Assembly: GCF_037996645.1 (NCBI RefSeq)
Contig: NZ_JBBMXV010000001.1
Location: 252,168-316,167, forward strand
DNA from: Halalkalicoccus tibetensis
GTDB taxonomy: Archaea > Halobacteriota > Halobacteria > Halobacteriales > Halalkalicoccaceae
DNA: 64,000 nt
Direction: 5' to 3'
In this document: positions 54,504 through 62,263 of the stretch, piece after piece
How positions within the stretch are numbered: the first letter of the stretch is position 1
Layout: the number at the start of each line of letters is the position of its first letter
Made by a program: the position numbers and the translations under genes
Notes under the pieces: generated by a model
What the model saw: the letters and a program-made list of their open reading frames with translations, nothing else
Told to the model about the DNA's origin: nothing
The model's database searches: none

Positions 54504-55535
54504 ATGGCGAACGATGACGAGTACGAGACGACGATGCTCGAACGGGCCGAGGGGAGCGAGCTGCGACTGTACGTACTGTTGCGCCTCAACCGTTGGGTGC
54601 TCTCGGGGGCGATCCTCGCGATCGTCTTCGGGGCGCTGGTGGCGATGAGCGCACTGGAGCTCGGACCGTTTCGCGACATCGTCCAGGACGCCGACGCGAT
54701 CCAGAACATCTTCAGCTCGATGTTCGGCCCGATCATCACCGGCGTCACGCTCGTCGCGACGATCGGCCAGCTCGTGCTCTCCCAGGAGCTCGGCGCGGTC
54801 GGCGACCAGCGCGAACGCATGGACGAGGCGATGGAGTTCCGACGCGACATCGAAAGCGAGAGCGATCTGGACGTCAGCCCACCCGAACCCGCCGCGTTCC
54901 TGCGCGAGCTCGTCGCCGCGACCGAGGACCGCGCCGAACGGCTGCGGGAGGCCGTCGAGGACGAACGCGACGAGGAGCTCAGGGAGAACGTCAACGAGTA
55001 CGTCGATAGCCTCGATAAGAACGCCGAAGCAGTCAGGGAAAAGATCGAGGACGCACAGTTCGGCACGTTCGGCGTGATCTGGGCCGCGCTCGACTTCAAC
55101 TACTCCTGGAAGATCTTCCAGGCTCGCCGGATCCGCGACGAGTACGAGGGCTCGCTCTCCGACGACGCCAACGAGGCCATCAGCGACACGATCGAGATGC
55201 TCAAGCTCTACGGGCCGGCCCGTGAGCACTTCAAGACGCTGTACTTCCAGTGGGAGCTGATCAACCTCGCGCGCGCGCTGCTGTACGCCTCGATCCCCGC
55301 GCTGATCGTCACCGCGGGGATGTTGATGTACGTCGACGGCGGCTCGCTGCCCGGGGCCACGCTCGGCGTCGACAACCTCGTCTGGCTCACCTCGGGGGCC
55401 TTCACGATCACGCTGATCCCGTTCGTGGTGCTGATCGCGTTCATCTTCCGGATCGCGACGGTCGCCCAGCGCACGCTGGCGATGGGGCCGTTCATCCTCC
55501 GGGAGTCGAGCCGGGACGCCGAAAGCGACGTCTGA
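54504..55535 (+). CDS. Unassigned four-helix membrane protein, paralogue D
   Basis: 343 residues from MANDDEYETTMLERAEG. Near-duplicate of paralogue C: TM2 ends TIGQLVLSQE (Gln89, SQE 93-95), then GAVGDQRERMDEAMEFRRDI, SPPEPAAF, QFGTFGVIW, NYSWKIFQARRIRDEY, HFKTLYFQWEL and AQRTLAMGPFIL. It starts 38 bases after the stop of C in the same direction and is probably cotranscribed. The cytoplasmic domain is highly charged and could oligomerise as a coiled coil. Confidence 0.75.
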   Translation: MANDDEYETTMLERAEGSELRLYVLLRLNRWVLSGAILAIVFGALVAMSALELGPFRDIVQDADAIQNIFSSMFGPIITGVTLVATIGQLVLSQELGAVGDQRERMDEAMEFRRDIESESDLDVSPPEPAAFLRELVAATEDRAERLREAVEDERDEELRENVNEYVDSLDKNAEAVREKIEDAQFGTFGVIWAALDFNYSWKIFQARRIRDEYEGSLSDDANEAISDTIEMLKLYGPAREHFKTLYFQWELINLARALLYASIPALIVTAGMLMYVDGGSLPGATLGVDNLVWLTSGAFTITLIPFVVLIAFIFRIATVAQRTLAMGPFILRESSRDAESDV

Positions 55536-55556
55536 CGGCCCCCGATGGCGTAACCG

Positions 55557-55590
55557 GGGCTCCCCTGGACTCGCCCCTCGGGAGCCCTTT
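55557..55590 (+). terminator. Stem-loop with short T tract after paralogue D
   Basis: GGGCTCCC (55557-55564) pairs perfectly with GGGAGCCC (55580-55587), followed by TTT, 22 bases after the stop codon. The T tract is short for an archaeal terminator, so the stem may act as an RNA-stabilising end instead. Confidence 0.4.
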
Positions 55591-55720
55591 CGGATCGGGA
55601 TGCGAACGCGGCCGAGGACGCCCGGTTCGGTTATCAAGGACCAGATTGAAGCGCGCTCGTTGCGACCACTCCAGTGTATGAGTTCGAAGGTCGTTCGCGA
55701 CCGAACGGGTGGTCGGTAAT

Positions 55721-56221
55721 ATGGATCGGGACGAGGGGATCGGGCGCCGACGACTGCTGGCCACGCTCGGATCGGGCGCTGCAATCGGTGTCGCGGGCTG
55801 TCTGGGCTCGGGGTCGAGCTCCGAGCCGGCCTATGAGTCCGGCGATGTTCCCGGCGAGATCGACGGCGAGGAGCGGACCGCCGAGGAGACGACGGCCGCC
55901 GAGTCGATGGCCGAGCAGACGCCACAGGCCGATCTCGCCCCGCTTGACGCGCTCTCGTTGGTCGAGCACGGGTTCGTCTTCGAGGAGGGTTACACCGGCT
56001 CGACGGTCCAGGGGACGGCCGAAAACGACGGCGACGAGCGCCTCGACAGCGCCGAGGCTCGCGTGCGCGTCTACAACGACGAGGGCGAACAGTTGGGGCT
56101 GTACCTCGATTCGGTCAGCGATCTCGAAGGGGGCTCGGAGTGGGCCTTCGAGGTGGTCCTGCTCGAATCGCCCGAGGACATCGCGGACTACGACATCGCG
56201 GCCGTGGGCCTACCGGACTGA
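55721..56221 (+). CDS. Tat-exported lipoprotein with FxLYD-like domain
   Basis: 166 residues from MDRDEGIGRRRLLATLG. The twin-arginine signal GRRRLLATLGSGAAIGVAGC ends in a lipobox cysteine (about Cys26), so the mature protein is probably lipid-anchored outside. A Thr/Glu/Ala-rich spacer leads to a beta-rich domain: TVQGTAENDGDERLDSAEAR, VRVYNDEGEQLGLYLDSVSD and WAFEVVLLE, as in FxLYD domains. Its role is unknown. It overlaps the convergent racemase gene by 12 bases. Confidence 0.8.
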   Translation: MDRDEGIGRRRLLATLGSGAAIGVAGCLGSGSSSEPAYESGDVPGEIDGEERTAEETTAAESMAEQTPQADLAPLDALSLVEHGFVFEEGYTGSTVQGTAENDGDERLDSAEARVRVYNDEGEQLGLYLDSVSDLEGGSEWAFEVVLLESPEDIADYDIAAVGLPD

Positions 56222-57244
56222 GACGCCGGTCCCGCGCCCGACGCCCGCGAGGTCGATCTCCCCCTCGGAAAGCGGGACGCCGTCGTATGGGTCCTCCGCG
56301 AGCAGCAGCGAGCCGTCGAGGTCGGCGTAGTCGAGCAGCGGCGCGAGGTGACACGCCGCCGCGATCGAGGCGTTCGACTCGGTCATGCAGCCGAGCATCG
56401 TCTCCAACCCGTGGGCGCGGGCCGCCGCGAACATCGCGCGGGCCTCGCGCAGGCCCCCACATTTCATCAGCTTGACGTTCGCGATGTCGGCGATCTCGGC
56501 GACTCGGGAGATATCGTCGAGCGTCACGCAGGACTCGTCGGCCGCGATCGGTAGCGCCGAGCGCTCGCGGACGAAGCGCATCCCCTCGGGGTTCCCGGCG
56601 GGGACGGGCTGCTCGACGAACTCCACGCCGTACTCCGCGAGTGCGTCGATTTTCCGGACGGCCTCGCGGGGCGACCACGCCTCGTTGGCGTCGACCCGGA
56701 TCGTCGCGTCGGGCGCCTCGTCCCTGATCGTCTCGATGATCTCCTCGTCCCGTCCCGTCCCGAGCTTGATCTTCAACGTGGAGTAGCCCCGTTCGCGGGC
56801 GGTCGCGGTCTTCTCGCGCATCGCCCCCGTCTCGTCGATCCCGATCGTGTAGGAGGTCTCGACCACCTCCTCGGGATCGAAGCCCCAATAGCGATACAGC
56901 GGCAGATCCAGGCGCTTGGCGACGAGGTCGTGCAGCGCGATCGACACCGCACACCGTGCGGCGGGGTTCAGGTTCACCCGCTCGACCATTCGGCGTTCGA
57001 TCCGTGCGAGCTGATGGGGGTCGCCCACCTCCTCGACGACTGCGAGGAGGTCGGGCAGGACGGCCTCGACGGTGGCGGCCGTCTCGCCGTAGTGCGCGGA
57101 GGGGGCGGCCCCGCCGATCCCGATGTGCTCGCCGTCGCCCACCCGGACGATCACGTTCTCGGTCTCCTCGGTCGTGCCGCGCGCGATGGTGAAGGGGAAC
57201 TCCAGGGGCAGGGTGACCCGCTCGAACCCCGTTTCGAGCGTCAC
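56210..57244 (-). CDS. dgcA: Enolase-superfamily epimerase, DgcA (N-acetyl-D-glutamate racemase)-like
   Basis: 344 residues from a GTG at 57244 that overlaps the upstream stop by 4 bases (GTGA). Enolase-superfamily site: STLKIKLGTG (KxK), IRVDANEAWS (Asp), VEFVEQPVPAGN (Glu), IAADESC (Asp) and ANVKLMKCGG (Lys). This is the dipeptide epimerase/N-acylamino acid racemase group. Pairing with a DUF1611 protein matches the DgcN-DgcA D-glutamate catabolic pair described in marine bacteria. A plain dipeptide epimerase is the alternative. Confidence 0.82.
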   Translation of the reverse strand: MTLETGFERVTLPLEFPFTIARGTTEETENVIVRVGDGEHIGIGGAAPSAHYGETAATVEAVLPDLLAVVEEVGDPHQLARIERRMVERVNLNPAARCAVSIALHDLVAKRLDLPLYRYWGFDPEEVVETSYTIGIDETGAMREKTATARERGYSTLKIKLGTGRDEEIIETIRDEAPDATIRVDANEAWSPREAVRKIDALAEYGVEFVEQPVPAGNPEGMRFVRERSALPIAADESCVTLDDISRVAEIADIANVKLMKCGGLREARAMFAAARAHGLETMLGCMTESNASIAAACHLAPLLDYADLDGSLLLAEDPYDGVPLSEGEIDLAGVGRGTGVSVR

Positions 57245-58254
57245 AACAACGCCTCCAGCAGCTCGTCGGCCCCGAAGCGGACCGGGTCCGTCGCCGGCAC
57301 GCCCAGATCCGAGCCGTACTCGTCGATCGCGTCGCGGGCGGGGCCCTCGTCGACGATGTCGACCGTGTTGAGCGCGCCCGCGGCGACCTCCGTCCCGTGG
57401 ACCGGGGCGGCCAGCCCCTCGTAGAGGTCGACGTACTCCTCCATCGGCGGGATCTCGAACTCCTCGTAGCCGTGGATGGCCTCGCGGCCCGCGGCGTGAC
57501 AGAGCACGAGCTGGTCGGGCATCGCGCCGTGGAGGATTCCACACGTGACCGCCGAGTAGGCGGGATGGATGATCGTCCCCTGGCCCTCGACGAACAGGTA
57601 GTCGTGCTCGTCGCCCTTCTCGAGGATCATCTCCTCGACGGCGCCCGCGGTGAAGTCCGAGACGACGCGGTCGATCGGGTTGCCCCAGCCCTCGATCATG
57701 ATCCCCGTTTGACCGGTGGGGATGAACGCGGCGTCGACCCCCTGCTCCTGGGCGGCGCGCGCGAGTTCGAGCGAGACGGTCATCTTCCCCACCGAACAGT
57801 CCGTCCCCACCGTCAGGATCACCTCGGCGTCGACCTCCTTCGCTACTCCCTGGCTCACCGTGAGGTCGTCGTCGGGCTTGCGGACGTCCCACAGTTCGCA
57901 GTCGTTCTCCTCGGCCAGCTCGACGAACTCGGGGTCCTCCGAGAGGAAGTAGTGCAGCCCCGAGATGACGTCACAGCCCCGCGAGAGGGCGTTCTCGACG
58001 TCCTCGCGCCAGCTCTCCTCGAACCCGCCGCCGATCGGAGCGATCCCGATCAGGAGGGCGTCGGCCTCCTCGACGTCGTCCATCCCCTCGACGATCGGGG
58101 CGTCCGGGGCCCCGGGGACGTACTCGGCGACCTGCCCGCCGGCGCGCTCGCGATCGAGGACGGCAGTAACGTCGTAATCGCCGTAGCGGATGACGCCGAC
58201 GGCCGTTTTCGCGCGCTCCGGGAACTTCTCGTGTGCGAGAACCGCGACTTCCAT
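57241..58254 (-). CDS. dgcN: DUF1611 protein, DgcN (D-glutamate N-acetyltransferase)-like
   Basis: 337 residues from MEVAVLAHEKFPERA. An N-terminal Rossmann-like domain (ADALLIGIAPIGGGFEESWR, CDVISGLHYFLSEDPEFVEL) precedes a P-loop-like domain with VGTDCSVGKMTVSLELARAA (about 152-171), GQTGIMIEGWG and EGQGTIIHPAYSAV. It is translationally coupled to dgcA. In bacteria DgcN acetylates D-Glu with acetyl-CoA, and DgcA racemises the product. GGGTTAAC lies 27 bases upstream of the start. Confidence 0.82.
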   Translation of the reverse strand: MEVAVLAHEKFPERAKTAVGVIRYGDYDVTAVLDRERAGGQVAEYVPGAPDAPIVEGMDDVEEADALLIGIAPIGGGFEESWREDVENALSRGCDVISGLHYFLSEDPEFVELAEENDCELWDVRKPDDDLTVSQGVAKEVDAEVILTVGTDCSVGKMTVSLELARAAQEQGVDAAFIPTGQTGIMIEGWGNPIDRVVSDFTAGAVEEMILEKGDEHDYLFVEGQGTIIHPAYSAVTCGILHGAMPDQLVLCHAAGREAIHGYEEFEIPPMEEYVDLYEGLAAPVHGTEVAAGALNTVDIVDEGPARDAIDEYGSDLGVPATDPVRFGADELLEALL

Positions 58255-58356
58255 ACGGGGTGGAGGCACAACTGGATGTTAACCCTTTAGATGCCGGTCG
58301 GGATAGGGACGGACGAACGATGGCCGCAAGCCCTCCCCGCATCCACGTGATCATGA

Positions 58357-58371
58357 CGAAAATCATTTTCG
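58357..58371 (+). promoter_or_regulatory. 15-base palindrome at the pit promoter
   Basis: CGAAAAT-C-ATTTTCG is a perfect inverted repeat about 29-43 bases before the pit ATG (58400), that is, over the expected BRE/TATA position. A repressor bound here would block TBP/TFB. A phosphate or metal regulator is plausible. Confidence 0.55.
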
Positions 58372-58399
58372 CAGGAGACACATAACTTACCATATAGTT

Positions 58400-59560
58400 A
58401 TGGAGGTCCTCGCTCTCGGTGTCCTCGTGGCCGTCTTCGTCGGGTTCAACATCGGCGGCTCCTCGACCGGGATCGCCTGGGGGCCCGCGGTCGGCGCGGG
58501 CGTCGTCAGCAAGACCGGCGCGGCGGCGATCATGACCGTCTTCGTCTTCGTCGGCGGGTGGACGGTCGGCCGGAACGTCATCGACACGCTCGGGGAGGGG
58601 ATCGTCCCCGCGTCGGTGTTCACCCTCGAGGTCTCGATCGCCGTGCTGTTCTTCATCGGGCTGGGCATCCTCGTCGCGAACGTCTTCGGGGTACCCGTGC
58701 CGACCTCGATGACCGCCGTGGGATCGATCGCCGGCGTCGGCCTCGCGACCGGGACGCTCAACTGGGCGACGATGGGTCGGATCGTCTCCTGGTGGGTCGT
58801 CACGCCCGTGGTCGCCTTCTGGATCGGCGGCGTCGTCGGGCGATACCTCTACCCGTATCTCGACCGCTACGTGAAGGTCGACCGCTCGCCGGGCGCGCTG
58901 CTCGTCCTCGATCGCTCGGGATCGCTTCCACAGCCCGCCCTCGGGCCGAACACGACGTCCCGCGAACTGGTCACGACGGTCGGGATCCTGCTCATCTGCT
59001 GTTACATGGCCTTCAGCGCGGGCGCCTCGAACGTCGCGAACGCCGTCGCGCCGCTCGTAGGCAGCGGCGCACTCGACGTGAACGTCGGGATCGCCCTCGC
59101 GACGCTCGCGATCGGGCTCGGCGCGTTCACCATCGCCCGGCGGACGATGGACTCGGTCGGCAACGACCTCACCGAACTCCCGCTGCTGGCCGCGCTGATC
59201 GTCGCGCTGGTGGCCTCGACGATCACGACGTTCCTCTCGTGGCTCGGCATCCCGATCAGCCTCGTGATGGCGACCGTGATGACGATCGTCGGGCTGGGCT
59301 GGGGGCGCGCGAGCCGGACCGCCACGGTCGGCGACATCGCCCGCGGCGAGGCCGACGTCGAGCTCTCGATGAACGCGCTGACGGCCGAAGCGCCCTCGGA
59401 CGTCCCCCGGATGGGCGAGGAGCGTCCCGAGGAGCTCACCGAGGGTGCCGACCTCGTCAACCCGCGGGCGGTCGCCCGGTTCGTCTCGCTGTGGATCATC
59501 GGCCCGTCGTTCGCGGCGGGGCTGTCCTATCTCTTCTTCTCCGTCGTCCCGCTGGTCTAA
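58400..59560 (+). CDS. pit: PiT-family inorganic phosphate transporter
   Basis: 386 residues with about ten membrane helices. The two inverted-repeat signatures are FVGFNIGGSSTGIAWGPAVG near the N-terminus and SAGASNVANAVAPLVGSG at about 205-222; VPVPTSMTAVGSIAGVGL and LGIPISLVMATVMTIVGLGWG are the paired re-entrant segments. A cytoplasmic loop precedes the last helix. It is a low-affinity cation- or proton-coupled phosphate symporter. The first signature is degenerate (GGSS for GANN). The stop overlaps that of the next gene by 4 bases. Confidence 0.93.
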   Translation: MEVLALGVLVAVFVGFNIGGSSTGIAWGPAVGAGVVSKTGAAAIMTVFVFVGGWTVGRNVIDTLGEGIVPASVFTLEVSIAVLFFIGLGILVANVFGVPVPTSMTAVGSIAGVGLATGTLNWATMGRIVSWWVVTPVVAFWIGGVVGRYLYPYLDRYVKVDRSPGALLVLDRSGSLPQPALGPNTTSRELVTTVGILLICCYMAFSAGASNVANAVAPLVGSGALDVNVGIALATLAIGLGAFTIARRTMDSVGNDLTELPLLAALIVALVASTITTFLSWLGIPISLVMATVMTIVGLGWGRASRTATVGDIARGEADVELSMNALTAEAPSDVPRMGEERPEELTEGADLVNPRAVARFVSLWIIGPSFAAGLSYLFFSVVPLV

Positions 59561-60435
59561 AGCCGATATAGGCGGCTCGTGAAGAAATCACCGAGCGCCT
59601 CTTCGAGGGCGTCCTCGGGGTCACCCGTCGCGTCGACCGCCCGCGTCGCGTCGGCGTCGAACTCCTTCAACAGGGTGCGCTGGCCGACGACGATCAGCCG
59701 CTCGGGGCCGGCCTCGGCGATCGCCTCGCGACACTTCCCGAGGTGCTCCGCGATCTGGTCGTCCCGGCGGCGCTCGAAGCGCCCCTGCGAGAACCCGCCC
59801 TTCGAGTGGTCGCCCTTGACGTCGCTCTCGAAGGCGCGAAACGCCACCCGCTCGTGCCCCCGGTACTCCCCCATCGCGAAGAGGTCCGAGCGAACGAGCG
59901 CGAACGCGAACTCGCCCTCCGGGAGGAACCAGCCGAACTCGAGGTCCACGCTGTCGCTCCACGTCGAGAACGGGTCGGGCGCGAGCGGCGCCCGAAGGGC
60001 CACGCTCACGAGGCCGGCGTCGTCGGCCACCGCGAGACAGGGGCTGGCCCGCGAGACGAGCGGGGCGCGCTCGCCGAACGCCGCCTCGACCTCCTCGGGG
60101 ACGTCGTCGTCGACCATCGCCGTCAGCACGCCCTCCTCGCTCGTCCGGAGGCTATCGAGCCGCGAGAGCACCTCCCGGAGGCGCTCGCCGCGAAGCGTCT
60201 CGACGCCGCGGAAGTCGAGCCCCGGCTCCTCGTCGGTTCGGTCGAGCCGACCCTCGAGGTCGCTGATACGGTTCTCGAGGCGGTTCTCGCGCTCCTCGGC
60301 CCCCTGTCTGTCCCGCACGGCCTCGCGGCGGCGCTCGCGCTCGGCCTCGAAGCGCTCCTCGAGGCGGTCGCGTTCCGCCTCGAGTTCGGCGATGCGCTCC
60401 TTGAGCTCGCTCCGGCCGAGCAGGTCGTCGAGCAT
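59557..60435 (-). CDS. Vms1/ANKZF1-family peptidyl-tRNA hydrolase (eRF1-like)
   Basis: 292 residues from MLDDLLGRSELKERI. Residues about 5-75 form a charged coiled coil (ELKERIAELEAERDRLEERF). The C-terminal VLRF1-type domain has VKGDHSKGGFSQGRFERRRD (about 215-234); the GGFSQ loop replaces the GGQ of eRF1 and carries the catalytic glutamine. FVALV-like strands and RLIVVGQRTLLKEF complete it. The family cuts peptidyl-tRNA on stalled ribosomal subunits. A leucine-zipper-free alternative start is not evident. Confidence 0.85.
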   Translation of the reverse strand: MLDDLLGRSELKERIAELEAERDRLEERFEAERERRREAVRDRQGAEERENRLENRISDLEGRLDRTDEEPGLDFRGVETLRGERLREVLSRLDSLRTSEEGVLTAMVDDDVPEEVEAAFGERAPLVSRASPCLAVADDAGLVSVALRAPLAPDPFSTWSDSVDLEFGWFLPEGEFAFALVRSDLFAMGEYRGHERVAFRAFESDVKGDHSKGGFSQGRFERRRDDQIAEHLGKCREAIAEAGPERLIVVGQRTLLKEFDADATRAVDATGDPEDALEEALGDFFTSRLYRL

Positions 60436-60461
60436 ACCGGAGGGCGGGCGCCGGCGCGCTT

Positions 60462-60815
60462 TTATCTTCCGGCCCGTCCCGCCGAAACGATATCGAGCAG
60501 CTGGGAGGCGCGGTCGGCCTTCGCCAGCAACACCTCCCGGGGGGCGGGGAGCGCGTCGGCGTCGGTGGAGTCGATCCGTTCGCGCGGGACCATCAGGGTG
60601 TGTTCGGGCACGCCGTCCTCGCCGTGGACCGCGAAGTGCTGCTGGGCGAGCTTCATCACGAGCGGGTGATCGAGGCGCTCGATCCCCGACCCGTCGGCGT
60701 ACAGCTGCTCGTTCACCAGCTCGTGTTGCTCGCGGCACAGCGCCGCGTGCTCTCCGTCGTACGGTTCGACGAACAGCCGCCCGACGTAGTAGCTGCGGGA
60801 GAATGTCTCAAACAT
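60462..60815 (-). CDS. DUF5802 family protein
   Basis: 117 residues from MFETFSRSYYVGRLFVEPYD. HAALCREQHELVNEQLYADG, IERLDHPLVMKLAQQHFAVH and GVPEHTLMVPRE are the family blocks. Small, soluble, haloarchaea-specific, function unknown. The ATG at 60815 is preferred to 60830 because GTTATATACT lies about 33 bases upstream. It follows 26 bases upstream of the Vms1-type gene in the same direction and may be cotranscribed. Confidence 0.78.
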   Translation of the reverse strand: MFETFSRSYYVGRLFVEPYDGEHAALCREQHELVNEQLYADGSGIERLDHPLVMKLAQQHFAVHGEDGVPEHTLMVPRERIDSTDADALPAPREVLLAKADRASQLLDIVSAGRAGR

Positions 60816-60843
60816 GCTATTCGATGTCATATTCTACTTCGGA

Positions 60844-60876
60844 GTATATAACGCCTTTGCGACATGTTTATATCGA
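60844..60876. promoter_or_regulatory. Divergent TATA boxes between DUF5802 and DUF1405 genes
   Basis: GTTATATACT on the minus strand (60843-60852) serves the DUF5802 gene. GTTTATATCG on the plus strand (about 60867-60876) points to the DUF1405 gene and predicts a leader of about 35 bases before the ATG at 60933. Confidence 0.5.
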
Positions 60877-60932
60877 ACCGCACGGCGAGGACAGCGCCAG
60901 TGCTTTGTCGGTGGCGCACGCCCCGTCGAACG

Positions 60933-61565
60933 ATGATCCCGCGGCGGTACGCCCGTTACTACCTCGAGAACGCCCCGAGCCTGCTGTGGCTGCTGTTGGT
61001 GAACGTCCTCGCCCTGCTCGTCGGCGTCCGGTTCTACGTCGAGACGATGCCCGCGGTCCACACCTTCCTCTGGCCGTTCTACCTCGACTCGCCGGCCGCA
61101 CTCCTCCTCGTCACGCTCTCGCTGACCACGCTGCTCGCGAACCTCGGGAACCCCCTCGACGAGGTCCCCCACAACCGTGCGCTGGCCTACCTCCACACGC
61201 TGGCGTTCGTCTGGCTCGTCAAGTACGGGCTCTGGACGGCCCTCGCGCTCAACCTCGGCTTCACCCACTACTTCCCCGACCTCTACGACTACTGGTTCAT
61301 CGTGATCACGCATCTGGCGTTTGTCCTCGAGGCCTACCTGCTCCCTCACTACGGGCGGACCACTCGGGGTGCGCTCGCGCTCTCGCTCGTCCTCCTGCTC
61401 GCGAACGACGCCTTCGACTACCTGCTCGGCTACCACCCGCCGCTTCGCTACGAGCCCGGGCTTCTGCTGCCGGTCGCCACCGTCGGGCTCTCGCTGCTCT
61501 CGGTGTGGCTCGCCTCGCGGGTGTTCGATCGACTGGAGCCTGCAGATGCAAGCCATTCAAGCTGA
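60933..61565 (+). CDS. DUF1405 family membrane protein (second copy)
   Basis: 210 residues from MIPRRYARYYLENAPSLLW; an ATG at 60864 would add 23 basic residues overlapping the TATA box. About six membrane helices: LLWLLLVNVLALLVGVRFYV, FLWPFYLDSPAALLLVTLSL, LAFVWLVKYGLWTALALNLG, FVLEAYLLPHY and ALALSLVLLLANDAFDYLLG. Paralogue of the protein at 15263-15934. It is followed 44 bases later by an HTH regulator on the same strand. Confidence 0.83.
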   Translation: MIPRRYARYYLENAPSLLWLLLVNVLALLVGVRFYVETMPAVHTFLWPFYLDSPAALLLVTLSLTTLLANLGNPLDEVPHNRALAYLHTLAFVWLVKYGLWTALALNLGFTHYFPDLYDYWFIVITHLAFVLEAYLLPHYGRTTRGALALSLVLLLANDAFDYLLGYHPPLRYEPGLLLPVATVGLSLLSVWLASRVFDRLEPADASHSS

Positions 61566-61609
61566 TGGGGAGACACGCTTTTCCGTTCCCGTCGCCTACC
61601 GCCGGATAG

Positions 61610-62263
61610 ATGGACTCCGCGGCGTTGCTGGATCTCCTCGGGAACGAGAACCGACGGCGGATCCTTCGGCTTCTCTCACACAAGCCCTGCTACGTCACGG
61701 AGATCTCCGACTACCTCGGCGTCAGCCCCAAGGCGGTGATCGACCACCTCCGCAAGCTCGAGGAGGCGGGGGTCGTCGAGAGCCGGGTCGACGACAAACG
61801 CCGCAAGTATTTCCACATCGCGCGCAACCTCCGGCTCGAGGTCAGCGTCTCCCCCTACGGCTACGCCTCGAAAAGCGCGTATCCCGCCAGCTCGAGCCTC
61901 GACATGAAGAGCTCCTGTAGCCATCTCACGATCAACGTCGCCGCGGCCGACGGCGGCGACGTCTGTGACCTAGCCGGCGAGCTCCGCAAGCTCGAGGAAC
62001 TCGAAGACGAACTCTCGCTGGCCCAGCGGTGGGTCCAGGGCCGCATCGCCGACGCCCACGAGCGCATCAGCGAGGCGATCGGCGACGGGGAGAACAGCCG
62101 GCTGTACGCGGCGGTGCTCTCGGCGCTCGACAACGGGGCCACTGACACGGGTACGATCGCGGAGCAGGCCGACCTGCCCGAACCGGTCGCCGAGGACGCG
62201 CTGTCGGTGCTCTCGGATCACGGGGTCATCCGGCGGACCGACGACGGCTGGGCGCTCGATTAG
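61610..62263 (+). CDS. ArsR-like winged-helix transcriptional regulator
   Basis: 217 residues. LLDLLGNENRRRILRLLSHK, VTEISDYLGVSPKAVIDHLR and KLEEAGVVESRVDDKRRKYF (about 7-70) form an ArsR-type winged helix with wing. A middle region (CSHLTINVAAADGGDVCDLAG) and a coiled-coil stretch (about 125-160) lead to a second helix-turn-helix (VLSALDNGATDTGTIAEQAD, LSVLSDHGVIRRTDDGW). No metal-binding cysteine pair typical of ArsR is clear. Targets unknown. Confidence 0.85.
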   Translation: MDSAALLDLLGNENRRRILRLLSHKPCYVTEISDYLGVSPKAVIDHLRKLEEAGVVESRVDDKRRKYFHIARNLRLEVSVSPYGYASKSAYPASSSLDMKSSCSHLTINVAAADGGDVCDLAGELRKLEELEDELSLAQRWVQGRIADAHERISEAIGDGENSRLYAAVLSALDNGATDTGTIAEQADLPEPVAEDALSVLSDHGVIRRTDDGWALD

